This document shows positions 35,573-44,881 of a stretch of DNA of 50,149 bases, piece after piece. Both the position numbers and the translations under genes were made by a program. Position 1 is the first letter of the stretch. Each line of letters opens with the position of its first letter. The notes beneath the pieces were generated by a model, which made no database searches, had not been told where the DNA came from, and saw nothing but the letters and a program-made list of their open reading frames with translations. Source of the DNA: Desulfuromonadales bacterium (lineage in GTDB: Bacteria > Desulfobacterota > Desulfuromonadia > Desulfuromonadales > BM103); NCBI GenBank assembly GCA_030145195.1, contig JAQYVY010000027.1, forward strand, positions 1-50,149. The letters run 5' to 3'.

Positions 35573-35998
35573 GACAACCAAAGCATAAAAATAACGCAAA
35601 GGCGCAAAGACGCGAAGAAAACCTATACTAAACAATCAAAACAAAACATGAGAAGCATAGAACCTTGAAGTCTGCTGCTAGTTACCTTCAACCATTGGGT
35701 CTTTAATCACCCAAAATATAGGTTCTGGTTTTGTGATCAGCTTTTGCCTTTGCGACTTTACGACTTTGCGTTAAAAGGCCTGAAGTAAAACCGGACAACC
35801 AAACCATAAAAATAACGCAAAGGCGCAAAGCCGCGAAGAAAACCTATACTAAACAATCAAAACAAAACATGAGAAGCATAGAACCTTGAAGTCTGCTGCT
35901 AGTCACCTTCAACCATTGGGTCTTTAATCACCCAAAATATAGGTTCTGGTTTTGTGATCAGCTTTTGCCTTTGCGACTTTACGACTTTGCGTTAAAAG
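35573..35998. repeat. Tandem intergenic repeat B (two ~205-nt units, 221-nt period)
   Basis: Units 35573-35777 and 35794-35998 are almost identical. Each begins with CGCAAAGGCGCAAAG and GCGAAGAAAACCTATA and ends with TATAGGTTCTGGTTTT and CTTTGCGACTTTACGACTTT. Each unit is therefore an imperfect inverted repeat with nested arms. It has no convincing coding frame. The two units differ at only a few positions, so the duplication is recent or maintained by conversion. Confidence 0.85.
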
Positions 35999-36067
35999 AA
36001 TCTTGCCTGGCATTAAAATGCCTGTGTTCGCTGATCGTTGCTCAAAATCATAAGCAACACTTAATTA

Positions 36068-36096
36068 TCGACAACTGTATACAGTTTCGATATACT
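36068..36096 (+). promoter_or_regulatory. Sigma-70 promoter with operator-like palindrome for fumarase
   Basis: TCGACA, 17 bases, TATACT gives a good promoter ~75 bp before the fumarase start. The perfect palindrome AACTGTATACAGTT (36073-36086) fills the spacer, where a bound repressor would block polymerase. The shape is like a GntR-type site, but the regulator is not identified. Confidence 0.6.
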
Positions 36097-36170
36097 GCGA
36101 AATCAGTTTAGTTCTAGGGTTACAGTGCCCTGGAGATCTTATTTCATATCTATATTCAAGGAGAGAAATC

Positions 36171-37790
36171 ATGCCAGAATTCTTTTACCAGGATCCCTTT
36201 CCCCTGGCCAAGGACAACACCAAGTACCGCAAAGTTGAAGGCTCGGAAAAGTATGTCAGCACTGCGAACTTCGATGGGCAGGAAATCCTCAAAATTGCGC
36301 CCGAGGGCTTGACGGTTCTCGCCAATGAATCCATGCGCGACATCTCGTTCCTGTTGCGTCCCGAGCATAACGAACAGGTCGCCAAGATCCTGAGCGATCC
36401 CGAAGCGCCACAAAATGAAAAGGGCGTGGCGGTGGCGTTCCTGCGCAATGCCGAAGTTGCGGCCAAGTTTGAGCTGCCGACCTGCCAGGACACTGGCACG
36501 GCAACTATTGTGGCGAAAAAAGGTCAGAACGTCTTTACCGGCTTCAATGATGCCGAAATGCTCTCCAAGGGTATCCACAAGACCTACACCGAAGAAAGTC
36601 TGCGTTATTCGCAAACCGTCGCCCTGGATATGTACACCGAAAAAAACACTGGCACAAACCTGCCAGCCCAGATCGACATCATGGCCACTGAAGGCAATGC
36701 CTACAAGTTCATGTTTATTGCCAAAGGCGGCGGTTCAGCCAACAAAACCATGCTGTACCAAGAGACCAAAGCGCTCCTGACCCCCGACAATCTCGAAGAC
36801 TACCTGGTCGGCAAAATGAAGACTTTAGGCACAGCCGCTTGTCCGCCTTACCATATTGGCTTTGTTATTGGTGGCACCTCAGCTGATGCCGTGATGAAGA
36901 CCGTCAAACTCGCAACAGCAAAAGAACTCGACGGTCTGCCGACAACCGGCAATGAGCATGGTCAGGCTTTTCGCGACGTCGCGTTGGAAGACCAGCTTTT
37001 GGTCAGGGCACAGCAGCTCGGCATCGGCGCCCAGTTCGGCGGCAAATATTTCGCCCACGACATCCGTGTCATCCGCCTGCCACGCCACGGTGCCTCCTGC
37101 CCGATCGGCATGGCCGTCTCCTGCTCCGCCGACCGTAACGTCAAGGCCAAGATCACCAGCGAAGGTCTCTTTGTCGAAGAGCTGGATCGCAACCCTGGCC
37201 GTCTTATCCCCGATGCCTATCGTGGCAAGCACGACCACGGCGTCAAGATCAACTTGAACCAGCCGATGGAAGCGATCTTGGCCGAACTGACCAAGCACCC
37301 GGTGTCCACCCCGCTGCTCCTGTCCGGGACCATCGTGGTCGGTCGCGACATTGCACATTCCAAGTTCAAAGAGATTCTTGATTCCGGCAAGCCGCTTCCT
37401 GATTATCTCAAAAAACATCCGATCTACTATGCTGGCCCAGCCAAAACTCCGGAAGGCAAGCCCTCCGGCTCCTTTGGCCCGACGACGGCAGGACGCATGG
37501 ACTCCTACGTCGGCCTACTACAAGCCAACGGCGGCTCCATGGTGATGATCGCCAAGGGTAACCGCTCCCAGCAGGTGACTGACGCTTGCAAAGAGCATGG
37601 AGGCTTCTATCTCGGCTCAATCGGTGGCCCCGCTGCCCTGCTGGCCGAAGAGAATATCAAGAAGGTTGAATGCATTGACTTCCCGGAACTCGGCATGGAA
37701 GCCGTCTGGAAAATCGAAGTTGAAGACTTTCCAGCATTCATTCTGGTTGACGACAAAGGCAACGACTTCTTCAAGAAGCTCGGCCTTTAA
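36171..37790 (+). CDS. Class I fumarate hydratase (4Fe-4S)
   Basis: The 539-residue single-chain enzyme interconverts fumarate and malate. The N-terminal catalytic half has CQDTGTATI with a cluster cysteine, [14 protein letters not shown], and [13 protein letters not shown]. The C-terminal half has [15 protein letters not shown] and the [13 protein letters not shown] block. This is the oxygen-sensitive iron-sulfur type (FumA/FumB), not the class II FumC type. AAGGAG precedes the ATG. It has its own promoter and terminator, so it is monocistronic. It serves the TCA cycle in either direction. Confidence 0.96.
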   Translation: MPEFFYQDPFPLAKDNTKYRKVEGSEKYVSTANFDGQEILKIAPEGLTVLANESMRDISFLLRPEHNEQVAKILSDPEAPQNEKGVAVAFLRNAEVAAKFELPTCQDTGTATIVAKKGQNVFTGFNDAEMLSKGIHKTYTEESLRYSQTVALDMYTEKNTGTNLPAQIDIMATEGNAYKFMFIAKGGGSANKTMLYQETKALLTPDNLEDYLVGKMKTLGTAACPPYHIGFVIGGTSADAVMKTVKLATAKELDGLPTTGNEHGQAFRDVALEDQLLVRAQQLGIGAQFGGKYFAHDIRVIRLPRHGASCPIGMAVSCSADRNVKAKITSEGLFVEELDRNPGRLIPDAYRGKHDHGVKINLNQPMEAILAELTKHPVSTPLLLSGTIVVGRDIAHSKFKEILDSGKPLPDYLKKHPIYYAGPAKTPEGKPSGSFGPTTAGRMDSYVGLLQANGGSMVMIAKGNRSQQVTDACKEHGGFYLGSIGGPAALLAEENIKKVECIDFPELGMEAVWKIEVEDFPAFILVDDKGNDFFKKLGL

Positions 37791-37821
37791 TAGTTCAGCA
37801 ATCAACCACAGCTCAACAAAT

Positions 37822-37850
37822 AAAGCCCCGACAATGTCGGGGCTTTTTTA
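37822..37850 (+). terminator. Terminator of the fumarase gene
   Basis: AAAGCCCCGACA and TGTCGGGGCTTT pair with a minimal loop, followed by TTTTA on the plus strand. It lies 32 bp after the stop, between convergent genes. Confidence 0.9.
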
Positions 37851-37892
37851 TTGCCACATGCATAAAGGCACTCACCTCAGCGCTAAAAGCGA

Positions 37893-39314
37893 CTAGGCCT
37901 CAACAAACTCGACCGCCGCAGCGGTGAGTTGCTGCAATGCTACCTCGCTGGAGGCCTCGGCATAGACCCTGACCACCGGCTCGGTTCCTGACTTACGGAA
38001 CAGCACCCATGAGCCATCATCAAAGAGCAGCTTGACGCCATCGACGGTGATGACTTGAGCAACCTTTTTCCCTGCGAGTTGATCCGGTGGCGAGGCGAGC
38101 TTATCGCCTATTTTCTCAGCCAGGTCGGAAGAAAGACGGAGGTTTTTCCGTGCCGTGTGATATTCACCAACCCGGCTATAGAGATCGCTCAAAAGTTGAC
38201 CGATGGTTTTACCTTCAACCGCAACCATTTCGGCAACCAACAGGCAAGCAAGAATTCCGTCCTTGTCCGGCACATGACCGCGCAAGCTGAGCCCGGCGCT
38301 CTCTTCGCCGCCGATGACGATCTGATTGTCGCGGATAAACTCACCAATATATTTAAACCCGACCGGAGTTTCTCGCACGGCATAGCCGTGATGGGCGGCC
38401 ACCGCATCAATAAAATGCGAGGTGGCAACTGAACGTGCAGCATCGCCCCGCTCGCCCTTGCGTCGAATCAAGTAATCATAGAGCAGCGCAAGAATATAGT
38501 TTGGCTCAATAAAAGCACCATCGGCATCGACAATGCCGTAGCGGTCAGCATCACCGTCGGTGGCCAGACCAAGTGCGATCTGCTTATCGCCCTTCACCCT
38601 TGTGATCAGATCATTGAGATGGGCCGGTGAAGGGTCCGGCGGCAAGCCACCAAAATACGGGTCACAGCCGCCATTGATCGTCTGCACCAACAGCCCCGCC
38701 TCAACCAGCAAACTCTCCATGTAGTCGCGACCGGCACCAAACATCGGGTCAACCACAATGGTCATTCCAGAGCGACCGATGGCGTCAAGATCAATCTTGC
38801 TGCGCAGATCGTCCAGGTAGGCAGGCATCGGGTTGATTTCTTCAACCAAACCGTTGCGCACCGCCTGATCCAGCGGCATGTCCCGATAACAGACTTCACC
38901 GAGCATGGCGTTGGCCCGACGTTCTATATCTGCGGTCACCTCCGGCAAGGCCGGGCCACCCCAGGCCGTCGAAAACTTGATGCCGTTATACTCGTAGGGA
39001 TTGTGACTGGCCGTAAAGTTGATCGCCCCGGCGCAGCCGCGACGCATGATTTCAAACGCGATCACCGGCGTCGGCGTGTCACCCTTGCAGATAAAAGAAG
39101 GGACCCCTGATCCAGCCAAAACCCTGGCGGTTTCACGGGAAAAACGCTCACCGAAAAAACGGCTGTCATGGCCAATGATCACTCCCTTTGCCGGGTCGCT
39201 ATCCGTGTGCAGATAATCGGCAATGGCCTGAGTGACAATCCGAACATTTTCCAAAGTAAAATCTTCAGCGAGAATACCCCGCCACCCCGAAGTGCCAAAC
39301 TTGATTGGATTCAT
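37893..39314 (-). CDS. Phosphoglucomutase/phosphomannomutase family protein
   Basis: The 473-residue alpha-D-phosphohexomutase starts at the ATG at 39314 (AGGAG upstream) with IKFGTSGWRGILAEDFT. The phosphoserine loop is TASHNPYEYNG, the magnesium loop DGDADRYGIVD, the sugar-binding loop GEESAGLS, and the phosphate-binding loop FRKSGTEPVVRVY. It moves phosphate between C1 and C6 of a hexose phosphate. Whether glucose, mannose or glucosamine is the main substrate cannot be told. It is monocistronic. Confidence 0.94.
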   Translation of the reverse strand: MNPIKFGTSGWRGILAEDFTLENVRIVTQAIADYLHTDSDPAKGVIIGHDSRFFGERFSRETARVLAGSGVPSFICKGDTPTPVIAFEIMRRGCAGAINFTASHNPYEYNGIKFSTAWGGPALPEVTADIERRANAMLGEVCYRDMPLDQAVRNGLVEEINPMPAYLDDLRSKIDLDAIGRSGMTIVVDPMFGAGRDYMESLLVEAGLLVQTINGGCDPYFGGLPPDPSPAHLNDLITRVKGDKQIALGLATDGDADRYGIVDADGAFIEPNYILALLYDYLIRRKGERGDAARSVATSHFIDAVAAHHGYAVRETPVGFKYIGEFIRDNQIVIGGEESAGLSLRGHVPDKDGILACLLVAEMVAVEGKTIGQLLSDLYSRVGEYHTARKNLRLSSDLAEKIGDKLASPPDQLAGKKVAQVITVDGVKLLFDDGSWVLFRKSGTEPVVRVYAEASSEVALQQLTAAAVEFVEA

Positions 39315-39391
39315 TCTTCTTCTCTCCTGACAAAGATATGTCTGCTGCAACAAACAACAAAAACAAAACAATAAAAAAGAAACAAAAAAGA

Positions 39392-39664
39392 GTTATCGCA
39401 AAGACGCCATGGACAACCAGAAAGACGCAAAGGATGAACTACCCAGCCCATCAAATGTTTTCTTTGCGTCTTGCTTTAAACCTTTGCGCCCTTTGCGTTA
39501 AGGCTTACGGGTTTTTGACTGGTTTGCTTACAACAAAAACCAAACAAAATAAGTTAACGCAAAGTCGCTAAAGACAACCAGAAAGACTCAAAGGATGAAC
39601 CACCCGATCAAGCATAGGTTTTCTTCGCGTCTTGCCTCACCCCTTTGCGCTCTTTGCGTTAAGC
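39392..39664. repeat. Tandem intergenic repeat C (two 112-nt units, 161-nt period)
   Basis: Units 39392-39503 and 39553-39664 share GACAACCAGAAAGAC, AAAGGATGAAC and a CTTTGCGTTAAG end. Each starts with CGCAAAG and ends with CTTTGCGYYCTTTGCGTT in the opposite orientation, an imperfect inverted repeat. They resemble repeat B but are shorter and more diverged. Confidence 0.75.
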
Positions 39665-39727
39665 ACTTAAAAGCCTTTACGCTAAACGCCTAAAAGCCTT
39701 TGACTGGTTTACGTGTCAAGCAGGCCA

Positions 39728-40369
39728 TCAAAGCCGCTCACCAACAAAACTCACCAATCCCAACCAACCGAAATAAAGTCCAAAACCAAGCAGGAATACC
39801 GCACAGAAACCGACCAGCCCGCGGTATACACGCACAGTCAGGATATTTCGTCCCAGGCTCACGGATCCGGAGATGAAAGCATACCATACGAGATCGGAAA
39901 GCACGTGGAAGAGGTAGAAAACCAGCACTCCGATCGGGCCCGCTTCGCCAGCAACCACCATGTAACTGAGACCGACGGTGGCCCACCATAAAGTGAAATA
40001 CGGATTGGCCAGACTGACCAGCGCGCCAGCGACCACCGGATGCAGACCTGATTGTTTATCACCGGACAAATCGAGCGTCAGCTGCGGCAAACCGCGCAAC
40101 ATGCCAAGGCCCATCCAAAGCAGCATGAGACAGCCGATGATGGCAATGCTGCCAAACACCGACGGTTGCAGAACCCAGTCACCGAGACCAAACAGCACCA
40201 GCAAAACAACACAGCCTTCCAGCAGGCCATGACCAAGCACCAGCAAAGGCCCGGCCCATGCACCGCGACGCAGCGTTTCGTTGATTGTTACCGTCAGCAG
40301 CGGCCCAGGCATACAAGCGCCAGAAAGGCCCAGGACAAAAGAACTTCCAGCGATAATCAGGAGTTGCAT
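39728..40369 (-). CDS. LysE-family amino-acid exporter
   Basis: The 213-residue membrane protein has about six hydrophobic segments and the LysE/RhtB N-terminal motif GLSGACMPGPLLTVTINETL (G-x-x-PGP-x-x). The mid-part SLANPYFTLWWATVG is also typical. These proteins export amino acids or related small solutes by proton antiport. The start overlaps the end of the YkgJ-like gene by 13 bp, so the two are translationally linked. The substrate cannot be assigned. Confidence 0.92.
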   Translation of the reverse strand: MQLLIIAGSSFVLGLSGACMPGPLLTVTINETLRRGAWAGPLLVLGHGLLEGCVVLLVLFGLGDWVLQPSVFGSIAIIGCLMLLWMGLGMLRGLPQLTLDLSGDKQSGLHPVVAGALVSLANPYFTLWWATVGLSYMVVAGEAGPIGVLVFYLFHVLSDLVWYAFISGSVSLGRNILTVRVYRGLVGFCAVFLLGFGLYFGWLGLVSFVGERL

Positions 40370-40680
40370 GAATCGCTCTCTTCATCTGTCATGCTCGGTG
40401 CAGGATAATCGTCAAGATCGGCAACATACGGACAATCAGCAGGCAAGAAGCCTTTAGCCACACTGTCGGGAGTCAAGCGGATACAACCAGGCCGCACCTT
40501 GTCCCTCTCAGGGTAGACACGGCACAGGTTGGTCTTCAGGTCCAGATGTTCACAGGGGATATCCGTATAATAAATCCGACCCTCAAAATCGATTTTTTCA
40601 TAACAGCATCGACCACAACGGTGACAACGTCGATCCCATTCAACACGTATTTTATCTATATTCTTCATCTTGGGGTGCAT
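40357..40680 (-). CDS. YkgJ-family cysteine cluster protein
   Basis: The 107-residue protein carries the cluster CHRCGRCCYEK, then IPCEHLDLKTNLCRVYPER, and a later PGCIRL. The eight or so cysteines fit the zinc/iron chelate-binding YkgJ family. The family is widespread and mostly uncharacterised. The start may be the first ATG (40680) or the fifth codon. It is followed by the LysE-like gene with 13-bp overlap. Confidence 0.9.
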   Translation of the reverse strand: MHPKMKNIDKIRVEWDRRCHRCGRCCYEKIDFEGRIYYTDIPCEHLDLKTNLCRVYPERDKVRPGCIRLTPDSVAKGFLPADCPYVADLDDYPAPSMTDEESDSCNS

Positions 40681-40801
40681 AGATCCTTTGCCTGGGCTTT
40701 AGCTAAGTTTATCGTGCGTCAGCAACCACAACAGATAAGGTTGAGACAAATTACCTGAAGTGGGAAAACCGGTCAACTATACAGGCCTCTGAGTTTTGGG
40801 G

Positions 40802-40831
40802 TTGACAGACGTCAGCAAAAGAGAGTAAAAA
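40802..40831 (+). promoter_or_regulatory. Candidate promoter of the PxxKW gene
   Basis: A perfect TTGACA (40802-40807) lies 17-18 bases ahead of GTAAAAA, a poor -10. The gene starts ~52 bp downstream. Confidence 0.35.
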
Positions 40832-40882
40832 GTGTCTCTTAAAATACAGAATAAGCCCGCAAAGCTAAAAGGAGTACCCCAA

Positions 40883-41161
40883 ATGCAGTGTCAAACAGTT
40901 CTTCCAGATACAGAATGTACATTCTGGAGCAAAAACGGTTGCATATTCGAAGGTAACACTTGTCAGAATGTTATTGAAATGTGTGAAGGTTGCGACCACA
41001 TCGTTGACGGTTCAATCGGTCCGGTCTGCGTTAAAGCCCCCGCACCAATCAAGAAATGGTCTACAGGCCTATGCAACTTCGCCACACACCGCAAAGTTGA
41101 AGTCAAAATTTCTGACGTTAAAGTTAACCCGATCAAGGCATCGAAGCGCGCCGGTCGGTAG
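40883..41161 (+). CDS. PxxKW-family cysteine-rich protein
   Basis: The 92-residue protein starts at 40883, behind AAGGAG. It has seven cysteines: CQTVLPDTECTFW, NGCIFEGNTCQNVIEMCEGC, then VCVKAPAPIKKWSTGLCNFA. The PIKKW element is the name-giving motif of the family, which is typical of Desulfobacterota and related anaerobes. The cysteines probably hold metal or a cluster; the function is unknown. A strong terminator follows immediately. Confidence 0.9.
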   Translation: MQCQTVLPDTECTFWSKNGCIFEGNTCQNVIEMCEGCDHIVDGSIGPVCVKAPAPIKKWSTGLCNFATHRKVEVKISDVKVNPIKASKRAGR

Positions 41162-41187
41162 TTTCAGCAAAGATCACTGTGTACTTA

Positions 41188-41223
41188 ACAGGGCGGCAAC
41201 CAATGGGTTGCCGCCCTGTTTTA
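41188..41223 (+). terminator. Terminator of the PxxKW gene
   Basis: ACAGGGCGGCAACC and GGTTGCCGCCCTGT pair perfectly around AATG or similar, followed by TTTATT. It lies between convergent genes. Confidence 0.92.
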
Positions 41224-41278
41224 TTGTCAAGAGGATCTCGTTTCCCACCCGACATCTTTATTCATCGGGAGGAAGGTT

Positions 41279-41977
41279 CTAGAATTGTGTCACAGACATC
41301 AGTATCGGCAAAAGGAAAGTGGTCATCAAGCCGTTCAAACCGATAGCCAAACCAGCGACCGCACCAGCCAGTCGATCGACCTCAAGCATTCGCGCCGTAC
41401 CGATCCCGTGGGCCGCTGTTCCAACTGCGAGACCTGAGGCGACCGGAGATGTCACCCCAATCATTCGACAGAATTCCGGGCCGCAAACAGCTCCGATACA
41501 ACCGGTCATGACCACCAAGGCAGCGGTTAGGGGTGGGACCCCGCCGATCTTCTCGACAATGCTGATGGCAATCGGCGTCGTTACCGACTTCGGTGCCAGC
41601 GATAAAACAACCTCACGACTGCCACCGAGAATCCAGGCTAAGCCACAGGCCGATAGAATCGAAGCCAACGCGCCAGCAAAAATGCCGACCAGGATCGGCA
41701 ACTTTCGCTTCCAGAGTTGCAACCGGCGTTGATAAAGCGGCACAGCCAAGGCAACAACCGAGGGTCCGAGCAGGAAGAGAATCAGGTCGCCGCCGTGAGC
41801 ATAATTACGGTACTCAATATCACCAAGCTTGAGCACCAGGATAATCGAAGCGATTGATACCAGCACCGGGTTGGCCCAGACGCTGCCAAGACGCTTATAG
41901 AGGACCTGGGCCAGCATGTAGGCGACCAGGGTCAGTGTGACGCCGAACAGCGGCGTTGCCGTCAGTTCAGTCCACAT
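41279..41977 (-). CDS. lrgB: LrgB-family membrane protein
   Basis: The 232-residue protein starts at the ATG at 41977 (AGGAG seven bases upstream). It has many TM segments and the LrgB core: FLLGPSVVALAVPLY, APKSVTTPIAISIVEKIGG, and SGLAVGTAAHGIGTARMLE. LrgAB proteins influence autolysis and have been linked to small-carboxylate transport in some bacteria. The start overlaps the lrgA stop by 11 bp. Confidence 0.94.
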   Translation of the reverse strand: MWTELTATPLFGVTLTLVAYMLAQVLYKRLGSVWANPVLVSIASIILVLKLGDIEYRNYAHGGDLILFLLGPSVVALAVPLYQRRLQLWKRKLPILVGIFAGALASILSACGLAWILGGSREVVLSLAPKSVTTPIAISIVEKIGGVPPLTAALVVMTGCIGAVCGPEFCRMIGVTSPVASGLAVGTAAHGIGTARMLEVDRLAGAVAGLAIGLNGLMTTFLLPILMSVTQF

Positions 41978-42320
41978 CGTCATGCTCCTGAGTTTCCAAG
42001 CGTTGGGCAAGTTTTCCGGTGACAGCCATAACCACGAAGGTACTGACCACCGTGGCAACAGTGATCGGCAGCCATTCTCTGGCAATAAGATCACTGTAAA
42101 CCATCACCCCGACTCCAGCCGGGACAAAAAAGAGCGCCAGGTGAGACAGAAGAAGTTCAGAGGCCTCCACCAACCATTTGATCTCAACCAGGTTGCTCAT
42201 CAGAGCGAGCAGCAGCAAGCCCATGCCCAGGACGTTACCTGGGATCGACAGATCCAGCCCCCGGCTAATAAACTCCCCGCAGAGTTGAAATAACAGTAAT
42301 AAGGCAAAACCACGAATCAT
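41967..42320 (-). CDS. lrgA: CidA/LrgA-family membrane protein
   Basis: Starting at ATG 42320 gives 117 residues with four TM segments. Family features are LLFQLCGEFISRG, IPGNVLGMGLLLLAL and FFVPAGVGVMVY. The ribosome site is weak; upstream in-frame starts to 42398 exist but add unrelated residues. It is holin-like in topology and paired with lrgB. Confidence 0.9.
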   Translation of the reverse strand: MIRGFALLLLFQLCGEFISRGLDLSIPGNVLGMGLLLLALMSNLVEIKWLVEASELLLSHLALFFVPAGVGVMVYSDLIAREWLPITVATVVSTFVVMAVTGKLAQRLETQEHDDVD

Positions 42321-42506
42321 GACAATACTCACAGGACCGACTAAATAAACAACCCGAATGACGTCGTTACAACGAAAAGAAAAGCGTTTGAGTGACAATC
42401 TTCGCGGCTCTGGGTCTCAGCGACAATAGGCTTTAAATGTTTGTTATCCTTCTACTTGCAACCGTACTGAGTCGATTCGCTGAAGGAAAAGTCATAAAGC
42501 AAGTTC

Positions 42507-43292
42507 TCATAATTCGCTGCTAAGTCCTTCTACCAAAGCAGAAACCTCACGACGGATATCTTCTGACAAAGGGCTCTTTTCCAGTTTGATAAACTTCTGA
42601 AAACATTGTATCGACTCCTGAACCAGCTCCTGATCGAGGCAGATATTCCCGAGCGTCAAGTAAGCAAACGAAAATTCTGGGTCAAGAGTAATAGCCTGAC
42701 GACAACAACGTTCGGCCTCTTTGAGGTCACCCTCTTCGTAACAGAATTCGGCCAGGTTGAAATGGCCCTGCGGATTGTCAGGCTCCATCTCCAGAGCCTT
42801 TTTAAAGCACTCCAGAGCCTCGTCATTGCGCCCGGCGGCAAAGCAAATATCACCGAGAGAATGCATCGCAAAAACCGAATCAGGCTGCCGCTCAAGAGCC
42901 TTGCGGCAACAGGCTTCCGCTTCGGGCATCCGCTCCTGGTAGAAGTGAATCAGTCCAAGGCTAACCTGAGCGTCGACCTGATCAAGATCACGTTTCAGAA
43001 TTGCTTCATAGACCTTGCTGGCATCCTCGGAGCGCCCTAACTCAAAGTAAACATCACCAAGATCGTACTGCAGATCGAAATCATCAGGCATTTTACTGAC
43101 AGCATCCGCCAGCACCTTTGCAGACTCCTCAAGATGACCGGCTTCCACCAATGCTTCACCAAACAAAGCGAGCGCATCCAGATTTTCCGGCTGCGCACTA
43201 AGCAGACGCCGCAGAATAGTTACCGACTCTTCCGGCGCGCCGTTTTCCAGGGCCTGTTGCGCCCGACTTAAAGAAATTTGATCTGTATCCAT
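42507..43292 (-). CDS. TPR-repeat protein
   Basis: The 261-residue soluble protein consists of six to seven tetratricopeptide repeats, for example AEACCRKALERQPDSVFAMH and ALECFKKALEMEPDNPQGHF, with the usual W/L-G-Y/F-A-P positions. The ATG at 43292 is preferred, since GGAGG lies eight bases upstream. TPRs form a protein-binding superhelix; the partner is unknown. It is followed by the lrgAB genes and preceded by the DUF512 gene. Confidence 0.9.
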   Translation of the reverse strand: MDTDQISLSRAQQALENGAPEESVTILRRLLSAQPENLDALALFGEALVEAGHLEESAKVLADAVSKMPDDFDLQYDLGDVYFELGRSEDASKVYEAILKRDLDQVDAQVSLGLIHFYQERMPEAEACCRKALERQPDSVFAMHSLGDICFAAGRNDEALECFKKALEMEPDNPQGHFNLAEFCYEEGDLKEAERCCRQAITLDPEFSFAYLTLGNICLDQELVQESIQCFQKFIKLEKSPLSEDIRREVSALVEGLSSEL

Positions 43293-43387
43293 CGTAAAAT
43301 CCTCCACTATGGGTATCTATTTGCCCGGATCAACACTAAAAGAGCAGAGACACTCAACGCCAGATTCACCCTCTAGAGCTTGATTGG

Positions 43388-43415
43388 TCATTCTTTGCCT
43401 CTTAGCGTCTTTGCA
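43388..43415. repeat. Half element E of the CTTTGCG family
   Basis: TCATTCTTTGCCTCTTAGCG and TCTTTGC resemble the right arm of repeats B and C. A matching left arm is weak, so this is probably a decayed half. Confidence 0.35.
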
Positions 43416-43465
43416 ATATTTATTTCTTTTGGGGTCCTAAAGTCAGTTTCTGAAGTTATCTGCAA

Positions 43466-44773
43466 TCAAAAGTGGTGCCCTCTTTCCAAAGCCAGGGTTT
43501 CAAGCGTATCCCATAGCCCCCATGGATCAGCAGCCACCACTTCTATCTGAACATCAAGCTTCTGTTCGAGATCGGCCACACTCAAATCGTCAAGCAAGAG
43601 GTCATCATTCTCACGGAACATAACCTCCGGTACCAAGAGGATTTCACCGAGCGGCTTACCGGGCAACTGTTGCAAGAGGTCTTGACCAGTGAGTAAGCCT
43701 GTTACGGTGACATGACCGCCGAAAAACTGATTTTCCATAACATGGACTTTAAGATCAAGGCCGCAGACCTCTGCCAGTTTTGAAACGAACTTCGAGACAT
43801 CATCAGCCGCCGACACACCTGTCACCAAACTCATGGCAGGGAGGTCAAGCGGCACAGCCTGCAGCAAAACGTCGGTCGCCTGAGAACGAAACTGCGGAAT
43901 GAGCCCGACCCCATTTTCAATTTGCGACAGGTCCTCATAGCTCGCCAGATCGGGGAATTCAATCCCTGCGTTCAGATATAATTCATCGGCGGCAAAGATC
44001 AATCGGGAGCCCAGTCTTCTCAGACACTCGACTTGGTACGCTTCAACACGACCAATAATCTCCGCAGACTCAGCAGGAGTGAGCGGGCGTAACTCAGGTA
44101 AGTTCTGCCGGTGCCCCGTGAGTCCAACCGGGACAATGGCCAAAGACTTTATCCCTGGTGCCAGAGCGATCAGATCCGAACAGGTCTGATGTAACGGCTC
44201 ACCGTCATTGTAACCGGGACAAACCACAATCTGCGTATGCACCTCGATGCCGCCGGCAATCAATCGCTGCAAAATCGGCAGAATGGGTGGTGCCTGGCGA
44301 CCAAGCAGTTGTTGCCGCAGTCCATTATCAGTGGCATGCACGGAAACATAGAGCGGAGAGAGCTGTTTCGACAGGATCCGGTCGAGATCAGTCTCGGAGA
44401 TATTTGTCAGAGTGACATAGGCACCGTAAAGATAGGAGAATCGGTAGTCTTCATCCTTAACATACAAAGGCCGACGCATCCCGCGCGGCAACTGGTGCAC
44501 GAAACAAAAAATGCAGTTATTACCGCACTGAGAAGGTTCAGGATGGGGCAGCATCAGACCGAGAGGTTCATCGCTATCATGCTCAATTTCAACCTCCCAG
44601 ATGTCTCCGGAAGCAGGTGCTATTTCGAGCAGGAGATGTTCACTGTTTTCCGCAACCAGATAATCAATCAAGTCACAGACCGACTCACCGTTAACCGACA
44701 GAAGACGGTCGCCCGCTTGCAGGCCCAGTTCTTCGGCAATACTCCCGGACTCAACATTAAGAATTTCGAGCAT
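43466..44773 (-). CDS. DUF512 radical-SAM protein with N-terminal PDZ
   Basis: The 435-residue protein begins with a PDZ-like domain (SIAEELGLQAGDRLLSVNGE), then CGNNCIFCFVHQLPRGMRR, a CxxxCxxC radical-SAM cluster motif. The C-terminal part is DUF512. The same architecture is found in many Firmicutes and Desulfobacterota, and its reaction is not known. The start ATG 44773 has AGGTC upstream. It lies downstream of hfq with 108 bp between. Confidence 0.93.
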   Translation of the reverse strand: MLEILNVESGSIAEELGLQAGDRLLSVNGESVCDLIDYLVAENSEHLLLEIAPASGDIWEVEIEHDSDEPLGLMLPHPEPSQCGNNCIFCFVHQLPRGMRRPLYVKDEDYRFSYLYGAYVTLTNISETDLDRILSKQLSPLYVSVHATDNGLRQQLLGRQAPPILPILQRLIAGGIEVHTQIVVCPGYNDGEPLHQTCSDLIALAPGIKSLAIVPVGLTGHRQNLPELRPLTPAESAEIIGRVEAYQVECLRRLGSRLIFAADELYLNAGIEFPDLASYEDLSQIENGVGLIPQFRSQATDVLLQAVPLDLPAMSLVTGVSAADDVSKFVSKLAEVCGLDLKVHVMENQFFGGHVTVTGLLTGQDLLQQLPGKPLGEILLVPEVMFRENDDLLLDDLSVADLEQKLDVQIEVVAADPWGLWDTLETLALERGHHF

Positions 44774-44881
44774 TTTTTGACCTGAAATGTCGGAATCTCA
44801 ACCGACCTGAAAAACAAAAGCCCCTGTTAAGAGCAACACACTCAAAAAGGGACCCTTGCAATGACTGTATCTGGCAGGAAT

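Noticed and set aside
35573-35998. CRISPR array or IS in the 221-nt repeat
   Set aside because: There are only two long units, no short repeat/spacer pattern and no transposase frame.
36073-36086. LexA box in the fumarase promoter
   Set aside because: CTGT and ACAG are separated by only two bases. E. coli-type LexA needs eight, and Geobacter LexA sites look different.
44774-44881. Terminator between hfq and the DUF512 gene
   Set aside because: The possible stem GTCGG/CCGAC is short and no T-run follows.
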